Positions 34,385 to 43,321 of a DNA stretch of 64,000 bases are shown piece after piece. Numbering within the stretch: the first letter of the stretch is position 1; every line of letters starts with the position of its first letter. The DNA is from Nonomuraea angiospora (GTDB lineage: Bacteria > Actinomycetota > Actinomycetes > Streptosporangiales > Streptosporangiaceae): positions 2,790,001-2,854,000 of the forward strand of contig NZ_JADBEK010000001.1 of NCBI RefSeq assembly GCF_014873145.1, given 5' to 3'. The translations under genes and the position numbers were made by a program. The notes under the pieces are model-generated. The model had not been told where the DNA came from and searched no databases. It saw nothing but the letters and a program-made list of their open reading frames with translations.

Positions 34385-37300
34385 CCAGGGGCCGAGGCGG
34401 ACGTGGCCGGCGGGGCCGTCGAGCTCGCCGAGCTCCGTCTCGTCGGCGCGGCACAGCACGATCCGGCCGGGGTGGCGCAGGCGTACCTCGCCGCCCTGGC
34501 CCGACAGGTCCTGGAGGCGGAGGAGCAGTCCGGTGCGGTCGCGCGGCTCGGCCACGGTCGCGGCGACCCAGTCGGGCAGGCCGAGGTCGAGCAGGCTCGC
34601 GGCGGGGGCGTCGAGCGGGCGGGGCTCGGTGCCGAACTTGTCGAGCCTGGTCACCTCCGACACCATGCGCGCCGCGCGTACCTCGCGGCCCAGCCGGCCG
34701 GCGGCCACCGGGTCGAAGGCGGGCAGGGGGCGGAAGGCGTAGCGGAGGGTCAGGGTGCCGTCCTGCTCGGGCGGGGTGTTGGTGGGCCAGTAGTTGTTCA
34801 TGACCCACGAGTAGAGTGCGCCGCTCGCGGGAGCGAAGCGCTCGGGCCAGGCGCCGCGCACGATGTCCCCGGCGGTGAACAGCGGCGCGTCGGCCGAGGT
34901 CCACGCCACGGCGCCGGCGGATGAGGAGACGACCACGCCGTATTGGGTGGTGAACCACTCCTGGCAGGCGCCGGGTGCGTGGTCAGCGGCGGGGTCGATC
35001 CAGCCCTGCTGGCGGTCGTAGCGGAAGCGGGGGTCCTCATGCGTGAACGGGAAGACGACGTAGACCGACTCCTTGGCGGGCTCGCGCTCCTTCTCCAGGC
35101 GTACCAGCACGTCCACGCGGTCGTCGGCGTCCCTGAGCAGGACGTCCACCTCGACGTGCGGCAGGCTGGGCGCGCTGCCCACCGCCCGCAGCCGCCACCC
35201 GTCGTACGTGCGGCGCAGCCCGACCGGGCGCATGGCCGCCGGGAAGACGCCCAGCTCGGGCGGGTCGGCGTGCGGGCGGCGGCCGTCCAGGGAGGTACGC
35301 GGTGCGGGCGGGTGGTGGTGCGGCTCGCCGCTGTGCCCGGTGACGACGCGGGTGGACGGGCCGTTGCGGACGTACAGGACCTGGCCGAGGGGTCCGTCGA
35401 GCAGGGGGCGGCCGGTGGGCCGGTGAGTGAGGGCGAGCATCGCTCCGGTCTCGGGGGCGAGTTCGGCCTCCCACCGGGGGGTGAGCAGGCGGGGCGGCAC
35501 CGGCTGCCAGCTCTCCTCGTGCGAGAACCGGGTCGCGCGGCGGCCGTCCTCCTCCCCCGGTGCGAGCGTGGCCGGGTCGGGGAGCGGGATCGTTCGGTAG
35601 CCGAAGGCGGGCACGTCGGCCACCGTCATCCGGTAGCGGCGCAGCCCGCCGCAGTCGGACAGCACCTCGGCGGGCAGCGGGGGCGACGCGGTGGACTCGT
35701 ACTCGACCTCCACGTCTCTCGTCCAGCTCAGCGCGTTGTGCACGAGCAGCGTGGGGCCCTGCGTCGTGACCAGCTCGCCGAGCTGGCTCAGCGCCCGGCG
35801 GCCCTCGTCCACGGCGGTGCGCAGGGCGGTGTGCACCTGGTGGCGCTTCCAGTCGAGCTGGTCGCCGACCTGTTCGCCGTGGGGGTGCGCGAGCGCGTGC
35901 GACCAGGTCCAGGTGTGCTCGGCGCCGAACAACGCGCCTTCCCAGGCGGCGTCCAGCGCCTTGCGGTGGGGGCGGTAGGCCGGCTCGGCCCGCGCGACCA
36001 GGGCGCCAAGCCCTTCGACGGCGGGCAGCGCGCTCTGTGCCCGCCGGTGCTCGGCGACCACGGTGGCGCCGGTGCCGACGCCGTCCTCCCAGTAGCTGCC
36101 GCCGTCGCCGCGCCACACCGGCAGCCGGTCGGCCAGGGGGCGGACCGCGTCCAGGTAGCCGGCCATGGTGGAGACGACGATGCGGGGGTGGGCGTAGACG
36201 GCGTTCCAGCGGGCGGCGAAGCCGGCGTCGCCGTCGGCGAGGTCCTCGTTGTCGGCGTGGGTGCCGATGATCGCCAGGTCGTGCGGCAGGTAGTCGGGGC
36301 GTTCGTAGCGGGCCAGCAGGCGGCACAGGGAGTGGGCGCCGCCTTCGACGGTCTGCGGGTCGCCCACCATGAACCGCAGCTGGGAGTAGGTGTCGGAGAA
36401 GTGGGTGAGCACGCGTGAGCCGTCCACGCCCTCCCACATGACGGGGCTGAGCAGGTGCTGCCGGTCGCTGTCGGCGTTGCCGCCGCGGTGGTGGTTCTCG
36501 ATGCCGACGAAGCCGTCGATGCCGAGCGCGGCCAGGATCGACGGCACGGCCGCGCTGTAGGAGGGCACATCGGTGAGGTTGGCGTACGTGACCGGCACGC
36601 CGTACTCGTCGCGCAGCCGCGCGGCCAGGTAGGCGGCCCGGTAGATCTCCTCCAGCGAGGCCACCCCCGACAGGAAGAGGCTGTGGAAGGCATTGACCGC
36701 GATGCGGCCGTCGCGCAGCGCCTGGAGCACGCGCCCGGCGCTCTTGTCCGAGCGGGTGGCCAGGTACTCGGCCAGCACCAGCGAGCCGTCCACGGAGAAG
36801 GCGAAGCCGGGGTCGCGGTCCAGGGCGGCCACCGCCCGGTCGAGGTTGCGGCTGTGCAGCTCCAGCACCTTGCCCTGGCTGTCGGTGTAGCCGACGTCGA
36901 GGTGCACGTGCGGGATGAGGTGCAACGTCCACGTGCGGGCCGGGGTGAGGGTGAACGTCACGGGGTCGCCGCCGTCCACCGTCACCTCGGCCGGGCCGCG
37001 CGCCTCGGGGACGGGGAAACGGACGCGGGCCTGGCCGAAGTCGCGTCCAGGCAGGTCGAAGGCGTGCGTACGGCCGGCGAGGCGGACCTGCGCGCGGCGG
37101 GCGGGCAGGGGCACGGTGAGTTCGACCAGCTCGCGCCCGTCGTGCAGGTAGAGCGGCGTGACCCGGAGCGTGGGCGAGGGCTGCGGTGCGGTCGCGGCTT
37201 CGAGAGTGATCGAGCGCCAGGTGATGCCGCTGCCGAAGTGGTGCCCGAACTGCTCACGGTGCCTGGTCGGCCCGCCGGAGGGGATCGTGACGGGGCCCGT

Positions 37301-37645
37301 GGCGGCCTCGCGGTCCAGGGTCGTGGTGATGGCCAGGACGTGATCGCCCGGCGGGAGCATGGAGCCGGGGATCGGCACGTCAAGCCGGACCTCGCCGGCG
37401 ATGGGGCCGTGCCGGTAGACCTCGGTGCGGTCGTCGCGCCGCACCTCGGGGTGGACGAGCCCCCGGTGCGCGCCGTCTATTTCGAGCTCCAGGTCGGGAC
37501 AGGGGCCGTGGCCGGCCGTGAACTCCAGCCGCAGCGACCACCGCTCGCGGGCCTCGCCCACGTGCAGCGGCAGCTCGATCCGGTGCGGCCGCCTGCCTGC
37601 GGCGGCGTCGAGCGGGCCGGGCTGGAACGGCGGGTCGGGGATCAT
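34358..37645 (-). CDS. GH38-like glycoside hydrolase
   Basis: Large cytoplasmic protein of 1095 residues without a signal peptide. Residues about 1-235 are beta-sandwich-like. The GH38-type barrel starts at about 243 with HLIPHVHLDVGYTDSQGKVL, whose His-x-His-x-Asp is the zinc-binding start motif; later blocks are NAFHSLFLSGVASLEEIYRA, IENHHRGGNADSDRQ and IIGTHADNEDLADGDA. The C-terminal 450 residues are the usual beta-domains (NNYWPTNTPPEQDGTLTLRY). Relatives include alpha-mannosidases and the poorly characterised DUF5054-type group, to which the LDVGYTD variant seems closer. ATG 37645 overlaps the upstream FAD-gene stop (ATGA). Probably trims imported oligosaccharides inside the cell. Confidence 0.82.
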   Translation of the reverse strand: MIPDPPFQPGPLDAAAGRRPHRIELPLHVGEARERWSLRLEFTAGHGPCPDLELEIDGAHRGLVHPEVRRDDRTEVYRHGPIAGEVRLDVPIPGSMLPPGDHVLAITTTLDREAATGPVTIPSGGPTRHREQFGHHFGSGITWRSITLEAATAPQPSPTLRVTPLYLHDGRELVELTVPLPARRAQVRLAGRTHAFDLPGRDFGQARVRFPVPEARGPAEVTVDGGDPVTFTLTPARTWTLHLIPHVHLDVGYTDSQGKVLELHSRNLDRAVAALDRDPGFAFSVDGSLVLAEYLATRSDKSAGRVLQALRDGRIAVNAFHSLFLSGVASLEEIYRAAYLAARLRDEYGVPVTYANLTDVPSYSAAVPSILAALGIDGFVGIENHHRGGNADSDRQHLLSPVMWEGVDGSRVLTHFSDTYSQLRFMVGDPQTVEGGAHSLCRLLARYERPDYLPHDLAIIGTHADNEDLADGDAGFAARWNAVYAHPRIVVSTMAGYLDAVRPLADRLPVWRGDGGSYWEDGVGTGATVVAEHRRAQSALPAVEGLGALVARAEPAYRPHRKALDAAWEGALFGAEHTWTWSHALAHPHGEQVGDQLDWKRHQVHTALRTAVDEGRRALSQLGELVTTQGPTLLVHNALSWTRDVEVEYESTASPPLPAEVLSDCGGLRRYRMTVADVPAFGYRTIPLPDPATLAPGEEDGRRATRFSHEESWQPVPPRLLTPRWEAELAPETGAMLALTHRPTGRPLLDGPLGQVLYVRNGPSTRVVTGHSGEPHHHPPAPRTSLDGRRPHADPPELGVFPAAMRPVGLRRTYDGWRLRAVGSAPSLPHVEVDVLLRDADDRVDVLVRLEKEREPAKESVYVVFPFTHEDPRFRYDRQQGWIDPAADHAPGACQEWFTTQYGVVVSSSAGAVAWTSADAPLFTAGDIVRGAWPERFAPASGALYSWVMNNYWPTNTPPEQDGTLTLRYAFRPLPAFDPVAAGRLGREVRAARMVSEVTRLDKFGTEPRPLDAPAASLLDLGLPDWVAATVAEPRDRTGLLLRLQDLSGQGGEVRLRHPGRIVLCRADETELGELDGPAGHVRLGPWAVTTLKLF

Positions 37646-39147
37646 GTCGCGGGCTCCAGCTCCGGCAGGGAGAGCACGCTGCCGTGTTCCTCCAGGGCGG
37701 CGGCGAGGTCGGGGTAGCGGTAGTCCTGCACGGCCCGCCCGGTGCGCAGGGACTGGGCGGCCAGCTCGCCGGCGGCCTCGCCGAGCATGCCGTAGTTCGG
37801 CTCCATGCGGGCCGACAGGCAGGCGACGTGGCTGGCGGAGAAGCAGACGGGGACGGCCACGTTCTCGACGCCGCCGCGGGCGGGGAAAAGGCACTCGGCG
37901 GGGATCTGGTAGAGGTCGGCCGGCTCGTTGTACTCGGTGCCGCTGGGCGGCCCCTCCCCCGCGATCGTGTGCTCGCCCTCCGGGTAGAGCTGGACGATGT
38001 GGCAGTCGATGCCGTACTTCCAGCAGCACACCGGGGTCGCCTTCGTGTTGCCGGGGATGCGCAGGTCGTGCTGGGTGAGGACGTACTGGCCGATCATGCG
38101 GCGGCCCTCGCGGACGTACAGGGCGTGCGGGAATCCGGCGCCGTACGGGCTGTCGGTGAACTCGTCGGCCGGCAGCCCGAACGCCCGTGTGTCGGCCCTG
38201 AACGGCTCCGGCAGCGACGGGTCGTGGGCCAGCCAGTACAGCATGCCCTGGTGCCAGCGCACGTGCTCGGCGATGACCTCCTCGCGCCTTGCCCACGTGC
38301 CGTCCGGGTAGTCCCACGACGCGCCCGGCAGGTCGAAGCCGATGAACAGCGCCTGGTTGGTCTGGTACTTGTCGCCGGGCGGCAACAGGGCCGTGTGCGT
38401 GACGATGTCCGACAGGCCCGCGATGCCACGCCGCCTGATGAGCTGGCCGAGCAGCCCGTACAGGGTCGGGTCGTATCCCTCGGGCTTGGGGAAGGGCAGC
38501 CGGTCGTGGGCCTTGGACAGCACGCCGCGGAAGTTGTACGCCTGGGTCTTGGCGTCGCCTTCGCCGGGCGGCTCCGACGGGGGTGGGCCCACCGGGTAGC
38601 CGACGTTGGGCGAGAACTCGCTGCGGCGCAGCGCCCGGTGCGGCAGCACGCCGGCGAACGGCTCGTCGTAGCGAGAGCGTGGCTCGCGCCCGTACGTGTA
38701 CGGCACCCCGGCGGCGGCCATCAGGTCGCCCTCGTAGGAGGCGTCGATGAAGAAGCGTGCCCGCCGGCCGAGCACCGCCTGGATGCGGCGGCCCTTCGTC
38801 TGGACGTCGGCCGGGCCGTGGATGCGGGCGCCGGTCACCACCTGCGTGTCAGCCTCGGCGAGCAGCCGCCGGGCGACCCGTTCGGCGACCTTGGGCTCGA
38901 AGCGGTAGCGGGGCTCCGCGGTGCCGTACTCGTGGCCGACGCCGCCGAAGAAGCGGTCACGGGTGAGCCCGGCCAGAGCCTCGATGACGTTGGGCGGGTC
39001 GCTCTTGACCAGTCCGCCTGCGACGATGCCGCCCACGTGCCCGGTCGGCTCCAGGATCAGGCTGCTCAGCCCGCGCAGGTGCAGCCGCAGCGCGGCCATG
39101 ATGCCGGCGAGCGTCGCGCCGTAGATGACGACGTCGTGCTGGTCCAT
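37642..39147 (-). CDS. FAD-dependent oxidoreductase (PF12831-like), second of pair
   Basis: Flavoprotein of about 501 residues. The N-terminus HDVVIYGATLAGIMAALRLH is a modified dinucleotide motif (G-A-T-x-A-G); the substrate-channel block GHVGGIVAGGL and RRARFFIDASYEGDLMAAAG are typical of PF12831 proteins, and the C-terminal NYGMLGEAAGELAAQSLRTG closes the FAD domain. ATG 39147 has GAGG 8 bases upstream; ATG 39159, overlapping the previous stop as ATGA, is equally possible. It and its upstream partner share fold but little sequence, suggesting different steps. Likely oxidises a sugar hydroxyl or a glycoside; not established for this family. Confidence 0.82.
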   Translation of the reverse strand: MDQHDVVIYGATLAGIMAALRLHLRGLSSLILEPTGHVGGIVAGGLVKSDPPNVIEALAGLTRDRFFGGVGHEYGTAEPRYRFEPKVAERVARRLLAEADTQVVTGARIHGPADVQTKGRRIQAVLGRRARFFIDASYEGDLMAAAGVPYTYGREPRSRYDEPFAGVLPHRALRRSEFSPNVGYPVGPPPSEPPGEGDAKTQAYNFRGVLSKAHDRLPFPKPEGYDPTLYGLLGQLIRRRGIAGLSDIVTHTALLPPGDKYQTNQALFIGFDLPGASWDYPDGTWARREEVIAEHVRWHQGMLYWLAHDPSLPEPFRADTRAFGLPADEFTDSPYGAGFPHALYVREGRRMIGQYVLTQHDLRIPGNTKATPVCCWKYGIDCHIVQLYPEGEHTIAGEGPPSGTEYNEPADLYQIPAECLFPARGGVENVAVPVCFSASHVACLSARMEPNYGMLGEAAGELAAQSLRTGRAVQDYRYPDLAAALEEHGSVLSLPELEPAT

Positions 39148-39155
39148 TGACGGCC

Positions 39156-40802
39156 TCATGCGCGCCGCTCGGGCAGGACGTAGGTGGGGGTGGCGTTCTT
39201 GCGGGCTTGGGAGGGGCGCATGACGGCGATCTCCTCCGGCCAGGCCACCGGGACACCGAGCGTGCCGGTGAGCAGCCGCTGCAGGTCCTCGGTCAGGGTC
39301 GTGGAGTCGGCCACGGCGTGCGGCTCGGTGCCGCGGCTCAGGCAGAGCGCCGACAGCGCGCCGACGGCCTCGCCGATGCTCCACTCCACCGGGTGCAGCC
39401 GGTAGCTGCCGTTGGTGATGTGGGTGGTGCCGATGTTCTTGTTGGCCGGCAGCAGGTTCCGCATCCGGACCGGGACGAGCGCGCCCAGTGGGAGCTGGAA
39501 CGGGTAGACCTCCAGGTTGACGTAGTTGATGCCGGCCGTGCTCGGGTGCAGGTCGATGTTGTAGTGGCCGACGCCCACCGAGTCGGCGAACCGCTCGGCC
39601 CCCGCGCCCTCGGGCCGATCCACGACCGCGATGTGCTGCTCCAGCACCGTGAAGCGGGCCTTGATGCGGCGCGACTCGCGGATGTAGGCGGCCTTCGCCA
39701 TCCCGTCGGCCGTGCCGGTCAGGTCGGGCCGCAGCCGCAGGCCCGGGTAGCCGTGCCCGCCGTCCGGCCGTGGCGCCTCGGTCTGCATCCAGTGCAGGTA
39801 CGACAGCGACAGCTCCTTGCACCGCTGCAGTGCCTTCTCCCGGTCGGCTCCGGGGCCGAGCAGCGGCGCCTCCCAGTAGTCGATGTTGGGCCAGTTCACC
39901 AGCGTGATGTCGGTGTCGATGACGCCGCGGTCGAACTGGGTGCGGGCCCTGATGCGGCGGAAGTGCCACAGGTCGGCCAGGCTCACGGCGTCCATGTCGC
40001 CTTCGAAGATCCGGTTGACCCGGCCCTTCATGGTGTGGATGTCGATCTTCTCCCAGGAGAGCTGGGGGCCCGGCCAGAAGGGGTCGACGTGGGTCTTCCA
40101 GTGGTCATAGGAGGCGGGCTTGTCGACGACGTGCTCCTCGCCGGGCCGGTACTCCAGCGGGAAGCACCAGGTGATCGCCTGCTGGTCCATGGGGTCGGCC
40201 ACCGGGGCGGCGAACGGCTCGCCGGTCTCGTCCTGGGACTCGGCGCCGATGACGTGCTCGGTGCCGGTGAGCTCCAGCAGGTCGCCCAGCTCGGTGGCGT
40301 CGGCGACCAGCGGGGCGGCGACCGTGGTCAGCTCGCCGGTCCGGGTGCCGCGCAGGGTCACGGAGGTCACCCGGTCGCCGTCCGTCTCGGCGCTGACGGG
40401 GACGGTGTCGAGCAGGACGGTGATCCGGCCCGCGGAGACGTACGGCATGAGCATCTCCTCCAGGGCCGCCAGCGCCACCCGCGGCTCCACGCAGAGCTTG
40501 CTCACGTTGCCCAGGCCGGGGTTGAGCACCTCCTGCGCCGCCACCTCGGGCAGCAGCGGGTAATTGCGCCGGTAGTAGCCACGGATGCGGTCACGCAGCT
40601 CCCGGTAGCCGGATGAGACGTGCGGCGTCTCGATCCACGGATGCTCGTCCGACGGCACGGCCTGGGAGGTGAGCTGGCCGCCCAGCCAGTCCGTCTCCTC
40701 GGTCAGCAGCACCCGGTGGCCCAGGCGGGCCGCCGTCAGCGCGGCCGCCACTCCCCCAAGACCGCCACCCACCACCAGCAGATCAACCTTCAGTTCAGTC
40801 AT
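39156..40802 (-). CDS. FAD-dependent oxidoreductase (PF12831-like), first of pair
   Basis: Flavoprotein of 548 residues, first gene of the operon. VDLLVVGGGLGGVAAALTAA carries the GxGxxG motif; TEETDWLGGQLTSQAVPSDE and LVADATELGDLLELTGTEHV are hallmark PF12831 blocks; LLPANKNIGTTHITNGSYRL and HPVEWSIGEAVGALSALCL form the C-terminal FAD part. ATG 40802 lies 2 bases from the palindrome at 40804-40817, which would sit in the ribosome-binding region and is a likely LacI operator. By context it acts on the glycan taken up by the operon's importer, but no substrate is known. Confidence 0.85.
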   Translation of the reverse strand: MTELKVDLLVVGGGLGGVAAALTAARLGHRVLLTEETDWLGGQLTSQAVPSDEHPWIETPHVSSGYRELRDRIRGYYRRNYPLLPEVAAQEVLNPGLGNVSKLCVEPRVALAALEEMLMPYVSAGRITVLLDTVPVSAETDGDRVTSVTLRGTRTGELTTVAAPLVADATELGDLLELTGTEHVIGAESQDETGEPFAAPVADPMDQQAITWCFPLEYRPGEEHVVDKPASYDHWKTHVDPFWPGPQLSWEKIDIHTMKGRVNRIFEGDMDAVSLADLWHFRRIRARTQFDRGVIDTDITLVNWPNIDYWEAPLLGPGADREKALQRCKELSLSYLHWMQTEAPRPDGGHGYPGLRLRPDLTGTADGMAKAAYIRESRRIKARFTVLEQHIAVVDRPEGAGAERFADSVGVGHYNIDLHPSTAGINYVNLEVYPFQLPLGALVPVRMRNLLPANKNIGTTHITNGSYRLHPVEWSIGEAVGALSALCLSRGTEPHAVADSTTLTEDLQRLLTGTLGVPVAWPEEIAVMRPSQARKNATPTYVLPERRA

Positions 40803-40803
40803 T

Positions 40804-40817
40804 GCTAATTTATTAGC
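40804..40817. promoter_or_regulatory. LacI-type operator before the glycan operon
   Basis: GCTAAT-TT-ATTAGC is a perfect 14-base palindrome directly in front of the first FAD gene's ATG and 130 bases from the divergent LacI gene. Size and symmetry fit LacI-family sites. A related but imperfect element GCTATTACTAATGC is at 40919-40932, just before the LacI start. Confidence 0.7.
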
Positions 40818-40849
40818 TTTCTCTGCGCCAGGCCGTCAGGTTTCACACA

Positions 40850-40879
40850 TGTTAAGCCGCGGCCAAATCCGGCTGTCAA
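40850..40879 (-). promoter_or_regulatory. promoter of the glycan operon
   Basis: Minus-strand TTGACA (40879-40874) is a perfect -35; TTAACA (40855-40850) follows at 18-base spacing as -10. Transcription would begin near 40843 and run through the palindrome at 40804-40817. Confidence 0.6.
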
Positions 40880-40881
40880 TA

Positions 40882-40905
40882 GCTGATAGGAATGCAAATA
40901 TCAGC
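40882..40905. promoter_or_regulatory. inverted repeat in the LacI/FAD intergenic region
   Basis: GCTGATA (40882-40888) and TATCAGC (40899-40905) are perfect 7-base arms separated by 10 bases. It abuts the -35 box of the glycan operon and could be a second operator or an activator site. Confidence 0.45.
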
Positions 40906-40944
40906 ACTGGACAGCCCGGCTATTACTAATGCAGAATCGGGGGC

Positions 40945-42003
40945 ATGTCGCGATCAAGGGGGAGAGGGCCCAGCCAAGCGGACATCGCACGGGAGGCGGG
41001 CGTGTCGCAGTCGACCGTCTCGATGGTGCTGACCGGCTCGGGCGACCTCGGCCGCATCTCGGCCGAGACACAGCGCAAGGTGCTCAGGGCCGCCAGGCAG
41101 CTCAAATACGTCTCGGCGGGCCAGCAACGCGCGGCGGCAGGAGCGCGGCAGGCGCCGCTGCTGCTCGGCGTGCACACGTTCGAGCCGATCTTCCCGACCA
41201 GCGCCAGGGACTACTACTTCGAGTTCCTGCAGGGCATCGAGGAGCAGGCGGGGATTGAGGGCTGCAACCTCGTCCTGTTCACCGCGGCGCCCAACGAGGA
41301 CGGCGTGCGCCGCATCTACAGCGGCTCCACGAACGGTCTGCGCCAGGCCAACGGCAGCCTGCTGCTCGGCCACCACACCCACCGCGAGGACCTGGCCAAG
41401 CTGGCCGCAGACCGGCACCCGTTCGTCTACATCGGCCACCGCGAGGTGCCCGGCACGGAGATCTCCTACGTCGGCGGCGACTATCGGGCCGCCACCGGGC
41501 GGATCGTGGACGACCTGGTCGGCCTCGGCCACCGCACCTTCGCCTACCTCGGCGAGGCCAAGCGTGACGAGCCGCAGACCGACCGCTGGGAGGGCTTCCG
41601 CGCCGCGCTGGAGCGCTTCGGGCTGCCCGTGCCCGAGCCCGTCTTCGCCCGTCCCGACGACCTGACCGCCCAGTGGCTGGACCGGATCGTCCGCGACGGC
41701 GCCACCGCCGTCCTCGTCGAGGCGGTCAGCCTGATCCGCGTCCTGGTCGCCATGGCCAGGCTGCGCGGCCTGGAGATCCCGGGCGACCTGTCCCTGGTCC
41801 TGCTCGTGGACGACCCCGGCGGCGAGTCCGGCCTCGACCCGCTCGCCACGCTGCGCATTCCCCGCAACGCCATGGGCCGCCGCGCGGTCAACCTCCTGAC
41901 CTCTCAGATCACCGACCCCGCCGGCGACTACGAACGCCAGATCCTGCTGCCGTGCACGCACACGCTCGCCGGAACCGTGGCGCCTCCCCGCGGATCGGCG
42001 TAG
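40945..42003 (+). CDS. LacI-family transcriptional regulator
   Basis: Repressor of 352 residues. HTH at about 10-35 (QADIAREAGVSQSTVSMVLT) with the hinge helix near 50-65; residues about 70-345 are a periplasmic-binding-like sugar domain (LLLGVHTFEPIFPTS, YVGGDYRAATGRIVDDLVGL, HRTFAYLGEAKRDEPQTDRW, TLRIPRNAMGRRAVNLL). Divergent from the seven-gene glycan operon and, given the palindromes in the shared 142-base gap, its probable repressor and its own. Inducer is likely an oligosaccharide or processed sugar from the pathway. Confidence 0.9.
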   Translation: MSRSRGRGPSQADIAREAGVSQSTVSMVLTGSGDLGRISAETQRKVLRAARQLKYVSAGQQRAAAGARQAPLLLGVHTFEPIFPTSARDYYFEFLQGIEEQAGIEGCNLVLFTAAPNEDGVRRIYSGSTNGLRQANGSLLLGHHTHREDLAKLAADRHPFVYIGHREVPGTEISYVGGDYRAATGRIVDDLVGLGHRTFAYLGEAKRDEPQTDRWEGFRAALERFGLPVPEPVFARPDDLTAQWLDRIVRDGATAVLVEAVSLIRVLVAMARLRGLEIPGDLSLVLLVDDPGGESGLDPLATLRIPRNAMGRRAVNLLTSQITDPAGDYERQILLPCTHTLAGTVAPPRGSA

Positions 42004-42457
42004 CGGCCAGGACGGCGCTGTCGCGGCTGAGCAGCCCGCCCAGGTCAGCGGCGTCGCCCGGTGGGCCCCGCGCGCCCACCACGTCCCGGGGCACTTCCCG
42101 TCACGGCGCCCTGTCGGACCGTGCCGCCCGGTGGGTTGCCCATCAGGCTGATATGGGCTCGCGATTCGGCGACACGCTGCAGCACAGTCCGCTACAGCGA
42201 ACACTTACTACTTAACCTGGAAAAACGAAATCACGGAAGGTCATAGATCGCCAGTGTGGGCGCACCCATGCGACCTGGAACGGCGTCCCGCGGTGGCACG
42301 CGTTCAAGCTTGACCCTGCGGGTTACGGGAACGACGGGGAGGCCATGACGAGTGCATCGCCGCACATAGAACATCGGAGCCGAGCGCGCCGAGTTCCTTC
42401 TCGCGCTACGCGACGAAACGCCCGCAGCATTTCTCGCTGCACGCCAGCTTCAACGCC
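42004..42457. other. 454-base stretch without a supported gene
   Basis: Only short frames without ribosome sites. A plus-strand run around 42265-42360 (TWNGVPRWHAFKLDPAGYGN) reads like ordinary protein and may be a scrap of an unknown gene. No repeats or hairpins of note were seen. Confidence 0.35.
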
Positions 42458-43076
42458 ATGACCGATGCGGTGCTCGGTAACACCTACGACCTGCCCGCAT
42501 CGGCGTTCGCCGCCTTCGACCGGTCTCCGGCTCAGCAGATCGTCCGCTTCGGCGGCGGCCTCCCTCGAGGCGCTGTTTTCCTCGCTACCGGCCGATCCAT
42601 CGGCCCCGCAGGAGCTGTGGGTGCGGCAGGCCGAAGTACTGCGGGCCTACCACCGCGACTACCTCATGTGCCAGGACGTGGCGATCGAGTTGCCAACCGG
42701 CGCGGGCAAGACGCTGGTCGGCGGCTTGATCGCGGAGTGGCGGCGGCGTCAGCACGGCGAGCGGGTAGCGTACCTGACGCCGACCAAACAACTGGCGCGC
42801 CAAGCCGCTGAGCGCGCCCGTTCCTACGGAATTTCCGTGTGTCTCCTGACCGGTCGCCACACCACATGGGATCCGGCCGAGCGGGCGCGTTTCCAACAAG
42901 GGCAGGCGGTGGCCTTCGCCGCTTACAGCAGTGTCTTCAACTCCAACCCCAAGTTGGAGGCCCAGACGCTGATCCTCGATGACGCGCACGCGGCCGAGGG
43001 CGCGGTCGCCGCCAACTGGAGCGTGTCGATCCCGCGCCAGTGGAGGCGCATTCGAGGGGTCGTCGCAACACGATGA
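42458..43076 (+). pseudogene. DEAD/DEAH-box helicase N-terminus, frameshifted and truncated
   Basis: ATG 42458 begins MTDAVLGNTYDLPASAFAAF, DRSPAQQIVRFGG. Near 42555-42565 the frame must change to ASLEALFSSLPADPSAPQEL, then the helicase core: Walker A in VAIELPTGAGKTLVGGLI, motif Ia VAYLTPTKQLARQA, and a DDAH Walker B in AQTLILDDAHAAEGAVAANW. It ends at 43076, about 40 residues after motif II; the second RecA domain is missing. Families with this N-terminus are large, and some sit in defence islands, but nothing else here supports that role. Confidence 0.68.
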
Positions 43077-43223
43077 TCACTTACTAGCGGCAGCTAGCCT
43101 AGCGAGTCGGCTGGGTTTCCATATTCCCGAGTTGCGGGGCATACGGGAACCCGAAGCCAGGGGATCGCCAACGTGGGTGACATGAAGCCGACCGAAACCA
43201 GACCGGTCCGGTAGTCTCGGCTG

Positions 43224-43283
43224 ATGGCGAAGATCTTGGTCACGGGGATGTCGGGCACCGGCAAGTCCACGGCGTTGGTGTAG
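43224..43283 (+). pseudogene. P-loop nucleotide-kinase N-terminal stub
   Basis: ATG 43224: MAKILVTGMSGTGKSTALV then TAG. The Walker A GMSGTGKST and start are exactly those of small actinomycete AAA/adenylate-kinase-like proteins, which continue for about 160 more residues; here the homology stops after 19. A TAGTCT at 43212-43217 would be a -10 of a leaderless promoter. Confidence 0.5.
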
Positions 43284-43321
43284 AGGTCCAGCTCGATCAC
43301 ACCATCCGAGCCCTGCAGGCT

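Noticed and set aside
37645..38317. Extending the GH38-like gene to a 1319-codon frame starting at 38317
   Set aside because: The extra N-terminal part is an out-of-frame reading of the FAD oxidoreductase; the ATG at 37645 with ATGA overlap is the natural start.
42458..43283. Defence island around the helicase and P-loop stubs
   Set aside because: Only two truncated ATP-binding pieces are present, with no nuclease, methyltransferase or other defence partner, so the idea lacks support.
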